A stretch of 64,000 nt of DNA from Kudoa neothunni. Taxonomy: Eukaryota > Cnidaria. The stretch covers positions 9,920,001 to 9,984,000 of the forward strand of contig OZ199838.1 in assembly GCA_964304625.1 (NCBI GenBank), written 5' to 3'. The notes under the pieces were generated by a model. That model saw nothing but the letters and a program-made list of their open reading frames with translations, was not told the DNA's origin and did no database searches. This document shows, one piece after another, positions 25,441-37,374 of the stretch. Each line of letters starts with the position of its first letter. Within the stretch, counting starts at the first letter, position 1. The translations under genes and the position numbers were made by a program.

Positions 25441-26089
25441 AATAACGTGTCATTTCCCATGTTTTCCCTCTTTCTTTTTTACTATTTTTTTAATAAAAAA
25501 AGAATGTAACTGATAAGATTCAACCATAAAAATGGCATTTAATTTCCCAGTATAATCCCAGATGAAAACAAATCATTGCATAGTTTATCTTTTTTTCATT
25601 GCTAGACAGTCATTTATTCGCGTATCATGTCATCTATTAGTACGCACGATCGTTGATAATATTTTTTCAGTTATCGTACAGAAAGATAAATTATCGATAT
25701 TAAATTTAAATTTCACTTATATTATTTAGTAATTCCCTTCTTTTTATTTGATAAAAATTTGTATCTTCTAACAAAATTATTTATATGAGAAAATATTTTT
25801 TTTAAAGTGTAGCAGTCTCAAAGAAGTTATTTTAGATTTACTCATTTACTTCAATGAATGTAATTATTTGGTTGGCATCTGCGTTATTTATTTTTCCATT
25901 AAATATTGAGGAAACTACTAGATTAAATGCTACGTTTATAAATTTGTTCACACATGTTTAGTAATAAAAATAAGGAAAGATAATTATATAGATACAAAAA
26001 CACAATTTCAAATATAATTACTAAAAATATGTATTTTAAAAATATTATTGAATGATTCTATCTTTGAACCCATAATCGAGCTAAATTAT

Positions 26090-27110
26090 TCTTCTTGGAT
26101 ATATTGAATTAAATTCTTAGCCAAAATTCCTTTTCTTACTCTAAGAATTTTATTTTTAGTCAACCCCAACAAGCTTCTATTCTATTTGTGTTGGTCTCGT
26201 CTCTGGCATACTCCGTTGAGTGGTTTATTGCAGTATGCTCGTATCCCAATGATTCCAAATTATTGTAGGCTGCCCATACGTGGCTGTGGATCGCTGAACC
26301 GGGAATTACTTCTGTTTGGATAATATGGGTTAGGGTCTTTATGTCCCATCGCTTGAAAAAAAGTAGCGAACATCTTTCATGGATCTCTAACTTTTTTAAC
26401 TTTGCAAAGTGCCAACCCAGCCAAATATCCAGGGTTCATCAACGTGATTCCCGTTTCATTATCTCCAATTAGCACCTACGTTTTGTAAAACGATATACGT
26501 ATAAATCATAATTTAACCCAAAAATTAATTTGTATGATTAAATTTTCAATGCATCTCTCATTAGGTAATGTCCTTTGTTATTTTGTCTCTTGCCATGTGA
26601 CAGATTTTTATCGATCTTCACAACGTATCCTTCCCGCCGAACGATTTCCGTTTATCAAAATCAGCGGCACAGATTGTCCTGATTTTCTCGAACCAATACG
26701 AAATGGTCAGTTTACTCGTCTTCGCCATGCCTACAGTAGACCATATTGTATTATCCACGCACCAATAATAAATAATTTTAATGATTTTTTTATTGTTATC
26801 TTCGCTGAGGAACCTACGCTATTGGCAAAAAATGTCTCATTTCGGGGAGAATACTTAGTTTCACGCCTAAAAGAAATTTACAAATAAAAATTATTGTAGA
26901 GCCAACTTTTTGCAGACATAATAAAAAGTATAATCCACTCCATTTCGTTCGTGTAGTGACAACTGCGTTATTGGCCGTTGAATATTAAGCTTTCTCTTTA
27001 TTATATAAAGAGTGTCGAGATTGCGGCAATTTTAACATCTTTTTGGTGGACTTTTGAGGTATCGTTTCCTAATCAGCGTATTAAACAAAACATCGTGATT
27101 ATTTATAAAT
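26090..27110 (-). pseudogene. Degenerate Merlin/ISXO2 transposase
   Basis: Minus-strand translation of 26480-26090 aligns closely with the Merlin copy at 29114-28689: VIPGSAIHSHVWAAYNNL, GYEHTAINHSTEYARDE, NTNRIEACWGWLKIKFLR. Further upstream, near 26610, FGGEGYVVKIDKN matches the first catalytic Asp block. Several stops and frameshifts break it. A stretch of about 80 bp around 26480-26560 interrupts the protein at the same point where the 27471-30241 copy is interrupted, suggesting an ancestral intron. Terminal repeats were not found. Confidence 0.65.
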
Positions 27111-27470
27111 ATAAAAATTTGTCATCTTCAATGAAACTAAGAAACTCCATTACAAGTAGTACGGGGTAAATTCATCCCATGTTATAAAATTATATTCTTT
27201 CATACTCACGCCATCATAACGTAGAGAATGTTTGTAGAAAAATTCTTACAAAAAAAATAATATAAGAACCCCCCAGTTTGTGGTAATCATCGGGCCCAAT
27301 TAGGGGTTAATTGAATATATGCCATGAAAAAAAGGATAACAATAAAACGATTGTTGTAGATCTGGGACTCTGCGGAAAATTGAAGGTCATTTTTTGGTTG
27401 TTCAATTTTTTAACTAGTAATTCTTTTATCTTATTATAAAAAAAGTCGCATAGTAGAACCTAGGAAAAAC

Positions 27471-30241
27471 GGTAATGGGAGTGTGTGGCACCTAAAAATC
27501 ACTATCTTGCGCATGCTTCTTCTTCCTAATTTTTTCACGATTGTTATAATAAAATAATACCGAGAACAAAGATTTAGCTAAAAATAACTTGAAAATTTTA
27601 ACAATTCTTCACCCGAACACTGTTGGGTGCACGTACAAGCCCCATTGTGTGACAATAAGGATTGAATATTCTCTTTTTCTCTCGTCATCTGAACTCGACG
27701 GTTATCTGTCACTATTTAGATTTTTTTCTATTTAAATATAACAACTTTAAATTGACAAACTTAAAAGGGGCTTTCCGCATATTCCACAAAAACATTATAA
27801 TTTCTATTACATCAATTTGTTATATTAACTATTAATATGTATAAACAGGTTTATTGTTGGTATTTTTAGTTTAAAATTTTTTGGGGATTTTATGTCTACA
27901 TATAAGATGGTTATACGTGCATTTTTATTAAAATTTATTAACTGCAAAAATTATATATATTTATATCAATAATTCTGTACGTTCATTATGTTAAGAGCCT
28001 CGTGGAAAAGATCTGTATACAAATATTTTATTGAAAACTATTTATATAACAATTTGTTTTTGATAAATAAAAGTGGGAGCCAGGATCAGATTTTAGTATA
28101 AATGTTGATAACGATTATTACATTAATTGCCATAATTTATACGAACCCTGTTTAGAATAATATATTTGTTCATTTATTACTATATCATTAAAAATTACGA
28201 GCAATAATATATATATCTATATGTTATAAAAAAGGTGACAATAAATCCATAATTTTAGAGTTTTATTGTTTAACCTACATATTAATTTTTTTGTTAAAAA
28301 ATTATCTCAGAAAATTTTAATATAACATTAGATTTTTCTGGTCAATATCTTTTGGAAATAGTGAAAGACTTATATAATAAAGGAATCTTCACTGAGATAT
28401 TATGTTAATTGGGTAAAAAAAATTGAATTATTATTATTATGAATTCATTAAATGATTCTATTTTATTATATTATTATTTTTATAATCATATTGGGATTAG
28501 ATTTTAAATTTATATATATTATAATATACCACATAATTTCTCTGTGTATTAAAAAGAGTTACAATGTCATTAATTTAATAATTTTTGCATATTCATAGAT
28601 AGACATGTATTTATTTATTCGGTAGTATATTTTATCATACTAACAACGTGATTTAAAAGTTCAGATTTTTCCCATAAATTGATCTGAATCATTCTTCCGA
28701 TAAATATGTTTCTAAATTTTCAAAAGAAACTCCTCTCTTGATTCTTAGGAATTTTGTTATCAGTCTTCCCCAGCAGGCCTCGATGGTATTAGTGTGAAAC
28801 CCATCGCGAACATATTCTATAGAATGATTAATTTTTATATGATTATAACCAAGTGATGATAAACTATTGTAGGCAGACCACTCATCACTAAAAATGGTCG
28901 ACCCAGAAATGACTTCATTCTTGATAATTTGGGTTAAGGTTTCGGAATTTCTTTTTTCGACGTAGAAGTATCGAACCTCGTTCAGCCACCTTTTGTTATT
29001 GTCGTCGACATGACAAAGTGCCAAACCAAATATCCACGGCCCGTCAATACGATTACCGTATCTTTCTCTTCTTGCTGAATTTATATACTTAAATAAATTG
29101 AACAAGGTAATCATATATTACTTGAGGAATTATCCGACACTTCGCTCTCTGATGGCTCATATTGGCTTCCGCTTATATCATCGATTGCTATAAGATTGAA
29201 AGTATAGCAAGTCATAATAAAGAAATATAATGCATTAAATAATAGAGATAATCACTTACATCAACAAATTCTTTGTTTGGAGACGTCTTCCAAAAATCTC
29301 TTTTAAATTAACGGTCACGATTATTTTTTCGTTTTCCGCGTAGAAGAGTTTCGTCTATTTCTACTACGAAACCTTCTCCGCCAAATTTGGATCGTTGATT
29401 AAAGTTCTGGGTACAAATATATCGAAGCTTTGTAAACCACATAGCCACCGTTTTCTTGTCACAATGAATCATTTCGGAAGCGGATAAAATAGAATTATCC
29501 ATAGACCAATAATAAATAATTTTACGAATTTTTTTGACCGTCAGGTTATGAGATGGACCATAACAACTTGAAATAGAAAAAAACATCCAATTCCTCGGAG
29601 ATACCTTGGTTTTGCATCTAAATCCCGTTAAGGTGGTTTTTAGAGACAACGTTATTACTTTTTACAAAAATAGCAAAACATATAATCATAATCATTCCGT
29701 TCGTACGATGTCATTTTTGACATAGGTCTTCTGACATTTGATTTTCGTTTTATTAACGAAAAACATTTAAAATTATAACATTTAGAGCACCTATGAGGAG
29801 GAGAACGAAGATACCCTTGATGTAACAATGCATTAAATAATTTCACAGGATCATTAATCAACGAAAAAAAAGCGTCATCTCCAAGAAAACTTAGCGACTC
29901 CATTTCTTTAACACGTGTTAAGCTAACCCATTATTTTATTAACGAAGTTTATATGTTATTCAAATAAAGGAATTAAATTATTATGTTCAATAATAAATCA
30001 TTACAGTAATGATTAATTTGGAAATAGGAGAAAATTCAATATTTATTGACACACGATAGAGATTGCACGTGCATCCGACAGTGTTCGGGTTAAGAATTGT
30101 TAGAATTTAGAAGTTGTTATTTTGAGCTGAATCTTTGCTCTCGGTATTATTTTATTTTATTATAAACAATCGTGAAAAAATTAAGAAGAAGGAACATGCG
30201 CAAGATAGTGATTTTTAGGTGCCACACACTCCCCCATTACC
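27471..30241 (-). mobile_element. Merlin/ISXO2-like transposon with ~170-bp terminal inverted repeats
   Basis: The left arm begins GGTAATGGGAGTGTGTGGCA and is repeated inverted at the right end (about 30065-30241) over some 170 bp. The arms include the block ACCGAGAACAAAGATTTAGC and the Merlin-like ACCCGAACACTGTTGGGTGC. Transposase runs on the minus strand: zinc-ribbon region 29903-29655 (CSKCYNFKC...CYFCKK), helical region and first Asp in 29649-29308 (FVVEIDETLLRGKR), then 29114-28689 with FSDEWSAYN and HTNTIEACWG. Between the last two lie about 190 bp containing GT...AG-bounded AT-rich stretches, likely introns, with at least one stop. Sequence between 27650 and 28690 is AT-rich and empty. 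No target duplication is evident. The right end lies inside a piggyBac copy. Confidence 0.8.
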
Positions 30242-30300
30242 TTATCCTCCTATTACTGAGTGTTTGTCAAGAATGGAATTTGAAAATATATTCAAATATA

Positions 30301-32328
30301 GAGTAGTGCAGGGATACTACACACTTTTTTGGGACGAAACACTTCGGTGCGTAGTATCCATGTCCGCGCGCGCAAAATGAGAGAAAAATCTTAGTCGCGC
30401 GCCGCTGTATTTTGTATTTAACAACCGTATTTGCCCACCCATATTAATGGTAACTCGAATATATTTGGGAAAAATCAATAGTAAATACACGAAAAAATAA
30501 ATATAAGGTGAATAAACTATAATAATTCGAAATTATGCAGATTTTTTGAAATAATCGGTTATTTTATCGTTGTTTGGGAACCGCGTCTTATGTTGCAAAT
30601 AAAAAAGTCTAATTTAGTTATATTTTCTAACATAGCTCGGTCATGAACGAAAAAAATTTCCTCAATTTATTTAAATGTTCGTAACTTCATTTATGGAACA
30701 AATAGTGCTAGTTTGTTCATAATTTGCATTAGAAGTCGATTCATCCATTGTGTCGACTCCATCATTTATCAAGTTAACACATTCTTCTTCTGGGTCTCTA
30801 ATTGAAATAATTCCTTCTTCATCAACGCAGTCTCTGAGTTGATTTCCTGGTAAATTCCTTTCAAACGAAGGGATGATGTCTGCTGAATCACAGTTATTAA
30901 AAAAGAATTATTTGTTAAAAAAGCTTTTTATTGTTTCGTCAGTCACTAATTGCCATGCTTCTTTAGTCATATACATAGCTTCAAGTAAGTCTGGAGGATC
31001 ATCACTTAAATTGTTATCGGAAACATCCGTGGAATTAGAAATGGCTTTATTTATAAAATAATTTGTCAGATGATTTTTGAAAATACACTTAAAACTGTTA
31101 ATAATTCCCTGATCCAATTGCTGCAATACATTGTTTGTTTTGGATGGGAAAAAACAGAGTTGGACGTTTGAAAAATTTAGTGTTGGGTGGGCTGGACAAT
31201 TATCAACAAATAATAAGATACTTTTCTTGCATCGAGAAAGTTCACGATTCCACTCCGTTAGTTATTTTGAAAAAATCAAGCTGGTCATCCAAGCTTTCTT
31301 ATTTACGTAATAGGGAAGTGGGAGGTCCTTAATCTTCCGAAAGCAACGGGGTTTTTCATAACTTCCAATTATTAATAACGGTCATTTTTCTCAAAACATC
31401 GAGAAAATGGCAAGAATAGTTACTCTCCTCTTCGATTTTTTAGAACTGTGCAAGTTTCCCTCCTTTTTAAATACGTAACCATGCACCAAATTTCATATTG
31501 TGATACAAATTTAAAGTATATTTTATTTTTTCTTTGCCGATAAAATAGCTCAGTCTCATTCTAATTAAAAATATCTTTTGGGTCATAATTGTCAATCAAC
31601 TTTAACAGTTGATCTTTCCAAGAGGAAACTATTTCAGGATCGACACTCTTAGACTCTCCTGTGAATTTGTTCTTCTTCAGCCCAACTCTTGAAGCAAAGC
31701 TTTGAAACCAACCTCTATCAACTTTAGAAGTTGTTTTTTAACTTCAAATGAATGGTCGTTAGCATTTTTAATTATATCATCCCTTGAGAACTCGATATTA
31801 TTAGTTCTTATTAACTCAATCCACTCCTTAACTTTGGAATCTAACGTGGAAAAATTCCCTTTTCCTAAGGTTTTTCTGCTGTGATCTAGGTCTCCAGAGT
31901 TTAAATTGTTCATAATACCGCTCCTTTTTAATAATATGCTATTCAAAGAAGATATCGATTTGAGATTAAATTTCCCAACGGTTTTAGTTTTTGAGCGATT
32001 GAATCCTTTTATTTCGTCGTAATAATTTATTATTTTAATCCTGTCATATAACGATCGATATTTTCTCTGATTTCTTAACTGCGTACTAACCATGCCGTTG
32101 GATCTAATTGGGGGATTTTTAATGCGCAATATCCATGAAGTGCGCAGTAAGCATGCAGCCAAATTTTCTCTAGTTGTGAGCAATATTTTTAATAATAATT
32201 TTTCTTAATTAAACATTTTTAAGTTTATTGTACTATAAATAACAATATTATGTATTATTAATAGGAAACCTTGCCATAATGTCAAAAAGTGCGTAGTACC
32301 CCTGCTACGCAATATCCCTGCACTACTG
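30301..32328 (-). mobile_element. Tigger/pogo DNA transposon, degraded (2.03 kb)
   Basis: Ends are [G/C]AGTAGTGCAGGGATA at both sides, flanked by TA (30299-30300, 32329-32330). Transposase on the minus strand: CENP-B-type helix-turn-helix region in 32183-31677 (KYRSLYDRIKIINYYDEIK, then VKEWIELIR), then after a frameshift GWFQSFASRVGLKKN, a first catalytic block reading IFN-stop-NETELFYR (usually DET), KKAWMTS, LLFVDNCPAHP (second Asp) and LQQLDQGIINSFK (third Asp), ending near 30650 in an acidic tail. At least three stops, one frameshift and loss of the first Asp make it inactive. GTAGTATC-like subterminal repeats lie near both ends. Confidence 0.85.
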
Positions 32329-32332
32329 TATA

Positions 32333-33572
32333 CCAGGTTTTACATCCAAGACCGAACAAAATGACGATCAAAACCGGACAGTTTTACTAAATTGGCCTAT
32401 AATTCGAAATTTAACGCCGCATTTCATATAAAAAAGACGTAATGAATGTAATATTATAAAATTGAGAAATTTCTTTTCAGTTAGGTTAATTTCTAGGAAC
32501 GTCCTTTAAAGTGTGACAATAATCTAGAAACGTTTCACTGTGCTGAAAATAGTTTTTCAAATTATTTTCAGTCACAGATTGGGTGGAAACTGTTATTCGT
32601 TGAATTAAATCATTGTTTCCTCGAATAGGACCATCCTTGGGGGTGTCACTTTTTATTTGTGAAAATACCTCCTCGCATGGGTTCAGAAACGGTGAATATC
32701 GGGGCAGATATTTAATTTCATATGGATAATCGTCGTAGAATTCCATATTGGAATGATGGAATCCGACGTTGTCCATAACAATAATGAAGTCCCCATTTCC
32801 CAACACATCACTTACTTTCGTTTGGAATGTTTGGAATATTTCACAATTTACGCCCTCGGTAATGGCTTCATAGTGGACGACACTTATCGCACTCATAGCG
32901 AGGATCATTGTGACGTTAGGTCCTCTGCTGTCAATCACTACAGGATTGGGGATTGTGCCAACAAGAGAGCGTCCATGTGAGCGTAGCAAGTGAATCGAGA
33001 AGGGGCTTTCGTCAATAAATATAAGTTTCTCATATCTCACATTTATTGACAGGTTTGTATACCAATTGGGGTAATCCCTTCTTTCATGTTTAACCTCAAG
33101 AGAATTGCGGCTTTGGGGTATTTGTCGTGTCATTTTGAACGATATGTTCATTTTTTCAGCCACCTCCATACGGTTATTTGGCAAACTTCCAAATTAAGGC
33201 GTTCAATCATCCGTTGTAAGGTGATCGTGCAGTCATCCTCAATTAGTTGAAGCAATTTGGTTTTTGCTTCGTCAGTTAATTTTACACGACGTGGACCACC
33301 TCTTACGCCCTTTTCGTAAGTTTCATGTTCTTGACGTCGTTTAATCATGTCGCAAAGGGTTGATTTAGGAATTTTCCTTTCCCGCGACACCAAAGAAAGA
33401 GATTTCCCTCGTTAATTACGAGCCCAATAGCTAATTTTCTTATGTCTTTTGAAACGCCTTGTCTTGGAATTATACATATTTTAATTATAATTGTTGTTAC
33501 GATGTTCTTTGCTTAAAAAACGCGCTGTCCAGTTTGATCGTCATGTTGTCCGGCTTTGGATGCAAAACCCGG
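32333..33572 (-). mobile_element. Tc1/mariner (IS630-type) transposon, 1.24 kb
   Basis: Terminal inverted repeats of about 50 bp (CC[A/G]GGTTTT[A/G]CATCCAA..., with the block ATGACGATCAAA) are flanked by TA at 32331-32332 and 33573-33574. Transposase on the minus strand: an N-terminal helix-turn-helix part (33393-33148, RKIPKSTLCDMIKRRQEH...GGPRRVKLTDEAK) and a catalytic part (33184-32486) with LIFIDESPFS, IIVMDNVGFHHS and YLPRYSPFLNPCEEVFSQIK. Spacing from the second Asp to the Glu is 32 or 33 residues. The two parts overlap in different frames, so one frameshift separates an otherwise good transposase. TIR similarity suggests moderate age. Confidence 0.88.
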
Positions 33573-35323
33573 TACATTTTACTGATAATTCAAAAATTAT
33601 AGCAAACCCCGATCATTCTAATTATGATAAATTTTCTAAAATTCTGCTAGTTTTGAATTCCATCAGAAAGTCCTGTTTGTTAGTCTAATGTGATAAAAAA
33701 ATTTCATAGAAGAACAAATGATCCCATTTAAAGGTCACCGTAAAGCCAAACAATACCCCCTGAATAAACCAACGAAATGGGGTTTCAAAGTGTTTGCTAG
33801 GTACGGAATAAATGGAATGGTGCCCGATTTTCATATATACGATGGAAATAGACCTAATATTTCAAAAAGTTGTGGATTGGTGTCTGGTGAGTTCCTGATA
33901 AAATTATGCGAAAGCTTACCTTCATCCAAAATATACATTGTGTATTTTGACAATTGGTTTACCTCGATTCCCTTTCAGATTTTTCTGAAAAAAAAGAAAT
34001 ATTTATTCCGTGAGTACAATTCGTAAGAATAGAATTAAAGGATGCCCATTAAAAAATGAAATGGATTTGAAAAAACAGAGGAGAGGAGCCCACGAAACCA
34101 TTCACGAATCTAACAACTGAATTTCCATAACACGCTGGTTTAACGGATCCATTGTAACTCTCTCCTCAACTCATTCATCAACGGAACCAATAAAGACTGT
34201 GAAGAGATTTGACAGATCAAAAAAAGAATGCTTAATATCCCGTGCCCTGCAATTGTCGCGGAATACAATAACAATATAGGCGGAGTCGACTTGTCTGGTA
34301 TGCTTGCGTCGCTCTCTGTTACGAACCATAAAAGCAGGAAATATTATTTTAGAATTTTCTCTTGGGCTCTGAATACATGCGTTGTAAATACATGGCTACT
34401 CTACAAAAGAGATTGTACCATTAGAAATGTTCGGAAAAATGAAACATTAGATTAAATGCATTTTTCATTAAAAATAAATGAAACCCTTCGATATCATCGT
34501 CAGGTATCTTGTGCCATCAGAAAACGTGGTAGGTCGTCTTTGGATAACTCCATGGGGAAAAATGATTCTATTGAAATCGAAAATATTCCAGTAAAATCAA
34601 ATCCACGTAGCTATCACATAAGATTCGACCACATTGGACATTATCCTGAGATAGTGTCCTCAATGTCTAGATGTAAATTATGTCAGCGAAAAACCCAATC
34701 CATGTGTATAAAATGTCATTGCTATTGTTGTCTTACAACAAATAGAAACTGTTTTATCAATTACCATATTGAAAACCTATAAAATCTTTTACAAATCTAA
34801 ATGATTCCCTTTTATACGCAAACGAGTGAACAAAATGATTACTTTGCCACGAATGCCAAATGTCTACCGTAGTAGCCAGATTAAAAAAGATTCTATAAGA
34901 TTTTATAAAAGCTTTTAATTCGATAAATAACAATAAAATTGGAATAATTCGAGTTTATAAATGTGTGAAAAATTAGTTTTTTAAAAAGTAAAAAATTTGT
35001 CACGAAAGGGTTAACAGTTCATTGGACACAAATAAATGTCTGGATTACATTATAATTTTCATATTTTTGTGCAATGAGATTTCTGTTTTGACGTACAAAA
35101 TAAATTGTCAATTAGAGGCAGAGCATCGATTTTATTGTAGATCTGATATAAATAACGATATTACCGTCCCCTTAAACTCACAGACAATAATAGGGAAGAT
35201 CACAGAATGCAAATTTTAACTTTTACATTGATATATGCGTTTAAGTTGAACATTGGAGACCTTTTTAGTCCATTTTGTCGATAACTATTTTGTTGTGCCA
35301 TAATGTTTTAATCTAATTAATTA

Positions 35324-37372
35324 CAGTCGAGATTGGATATTGCGTGACTGGATATTGCGTAATTAGAGATTTTTAAAGTTATCCTTTAAAGAGAGAAATT
35401 TAGTTTTTTCAAATTGTTATTATCTTATTGTAATGTAAAAATATTTGTTAACAAAAAATTTAAAAAAATTTATTAATACAAAAAGTCTCGTTATTGCGTG
35501 GAAATTTTTTATTGCGTGGTTGTTAGGCGCAGCGTGACTCGTTATTGCGTGGTTTTTTGTGGTCAATTGGTTTAATTCAGATAGTGTTTTTTTCATTATG
35601 TCCCGTGAACAACGCAATATTTCAGAGAAAATGGAAATCATCCATTACTACAATTCAATAAAAACGTTGAAGGGTGCGAAATCAATGACAATTTCCAAGT
35701 TTAAATTGAGTGGTATAGTAGTCTTCTAATGAATAGTATTGTAAAATCACATTTAAGGTCATTCAACACTTGATAGAATTCTTTCGCACGAAGATAAATT
35801 CAAAAATACAGATATTGAAAGTAAAAGGAAGAGACATTCGGCAGGCAGATTCAAAAATATAGACGATGAAGTGTATGATTGGTTTGTTAAACAACGGTCG
35901 AATGGTAACGTTCTGTCAGGAGATGCCATTATCAAAAAAGCTTCTTATATTGCAAATGAAAACAAAGTTTCCAATTTTAAAGCCAGCAAGGGATGGCTTG
36001 CAGGGTTCAAGTCAAGATATGGGATAGTTTTCAAAAAGTTCCATGGCGAGGCTGCGAGTGCAGATGTTGCATCTGTCGACTCATGGATTATTGAGAACAT
36101 TGATTTGATTAGAGCATATAATCCAAAAGACGTTATTAACATCGACGAAACTGCTCTTTATTATGAGCAGTTACAAAATAGTAGTTACGTTTTAAAGGAG
36201 GAAGTCGGGATTAAGGGGAAAAAATTATCCAAAAAAAGGGTGACTGTTTTACTGTCCTCAGCTTTAAATGGGGATAAGTTCCCATTAGTTGTTATCGGGA
36301 AATTTCAAAATCCTAGATGTTTTAAAAGAGTCAAACACCTCCCTTGTGAATATTATGCACAAAAAAGTGCATGGATGACTTCTAGTATATTTATCGAAAT
36401 AATGAAAAAGTTTAACCGAAGGATGATAAATCAGAATGGAAAAGTCTTAATTTTGTTGGACCAATGTCCAGGCCATCCAAAAAATATTGATTGCTTTGAA
36501 AATATCAAATTTTTGTTCTTACCTAAAAATACAACTAGTATTTTACAACCCCTTGATTTAGGAGGCATCATTCGCTGCCTTAAAAGCAGGTACAAAAGTT
36601 CAATGACCGAGCGAATGGTTTTATGCGAAGATTCTATCATAAAAAAATATACATTGCTTGACTCAATGATAACATTAACTAAATGTTGGGAAAGTATTCC
36701 GCCGCAAATTATTATTAATTGCTTTAAAAAATCAAAAATATTTGGAGGTATTAAATAAAATTACGACAATAAAGTTATTATCAGTTTATAGACCAAGAAG
36801 ATGTGAGTGAGATACCTCAAATCAGCAACTGTTCTCAAGGTAATATTTAACGTATACGTAATTAATTTTTTCTAGATGAAATCGAAGATTCAGAAAATAT
36901 GTTTGATGACGATTATGAAGCAACATGCGAGGAAGAAAATAATGAGGACTTATTGCCCATAAGTGACGAATCTGACGATAGCGAATCAATCATTGAAGAC
37001 ATCAAAGTTTCAATTAATCAAATGAAAAATGCAGTGAACGTTCTGAGGGAAGCTTTTATTAAAGAGGATCCGAGGGGATTGTTTGATTTACATCCCATAA
37101 TGGACCGAGTTTTAAAAATATCAAGAGAAAGATTCCGACAAACTAAAATTACAAGCTTTTTCGACAAAATTTGATAAATCACATTTCATTTAATTAAATA
37201 ATATATTTATATATAAAAATTTGATTTTCACTAATTGGCATCGGACGTAAACACGAAAAAATCATATTTTATAGTACACTGCGCACGCAAAGGTCTGGAT
37301 ATTGCGTAAAAATTTTTTATTGCGTGGGTTTTTGTTGGTCCCAGAAACCCACGCAATATCCAATCTCGACTG
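35324..37372 (+). mobile_element. Apparently intact Tigger/pogo transposon (2.05 kb)
   Basis: Terminal repeats begin CAGTCGAGATTGGATATTGC at both ends, match perfectly over more than 20 bp, and are flanked by TA (35322-35323, 37373-37374). About eight copies of TATTGCGT[G/A] lie in the two subterminal regions (near 35337, 35354, 35492, 35508, 35541, 37303, 37319 and, inverted, 37350); these are probable transposase-binding sites. The transposase gene between them reads through completely once three small introns are removed. This is the best-preserved DNA transposon in the window. Confidence 0.88.
35598..37174 (+). CDS. Tigger/pogo transposase, four exons, 483 aa
   Basis: Exons 35598-35712, 35758-36747, 36792-36839 and 36876-37174 join in phase 1 each time to 483 residues plus stop. 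Introns are 45, 44 and 36 nt, with GTATAG..TTTAAG, GTATTA..TTTATAG and GTAATA..TTCTAG borders. Domains: N-terminal CENP-B/psq-type helix-turn-helix (about residues 1-60, ISEKMEIIHYYNSIK, SKFKLSGHSTLDRIL), CENPB-type second DNA-binding region (about 75-145, FKASKGWLAGFKSRYG), and DDE domain with INIDETALYY (Asp near 166), LILLDQCPGHP (near 272) and LQPLDLGGIIR (near 304). An acidic region follows, ending in the FRQTKITSFFDKI tail typical of Tigger proteins. It nicks and rejoins element ends at TA. No stop codon breaks the spliced frame. Confidence 0.8.
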
Positions 37373-37374
37373 TA

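Larger units (their letters stand above)
30242..35010 (+). mobile_element. piggyBac copy split by Tigger and Tc1 insertions
   Basis: Piece one, 30242-30300, reads ...CLSRMEFENIFKY; piece two resumes at 33573 with HFTDNSKIIANPDHSNYDKF, a contiguous piggyBac motif once the two inserted elements are ignored. Then follow MIPFKGHRKAKQYPLNK (33718), VYFDNWFTSIPF (catalytic Asp), NNNIGGVDLSGMLASL, and a C-terminal cysteine-rich finger (CKLCQRKTQSMCIKC) ending near 34780. The right tip ...CACGAAAGGG abuts TTAA (35011-35014). The left end is missing, cut off at the Merlin element. Stops and frameshifts between the pieces make it inactive. It is a different subfamily from the 15586-17953 copy, whose tips differ. 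Confidence 0.8.
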
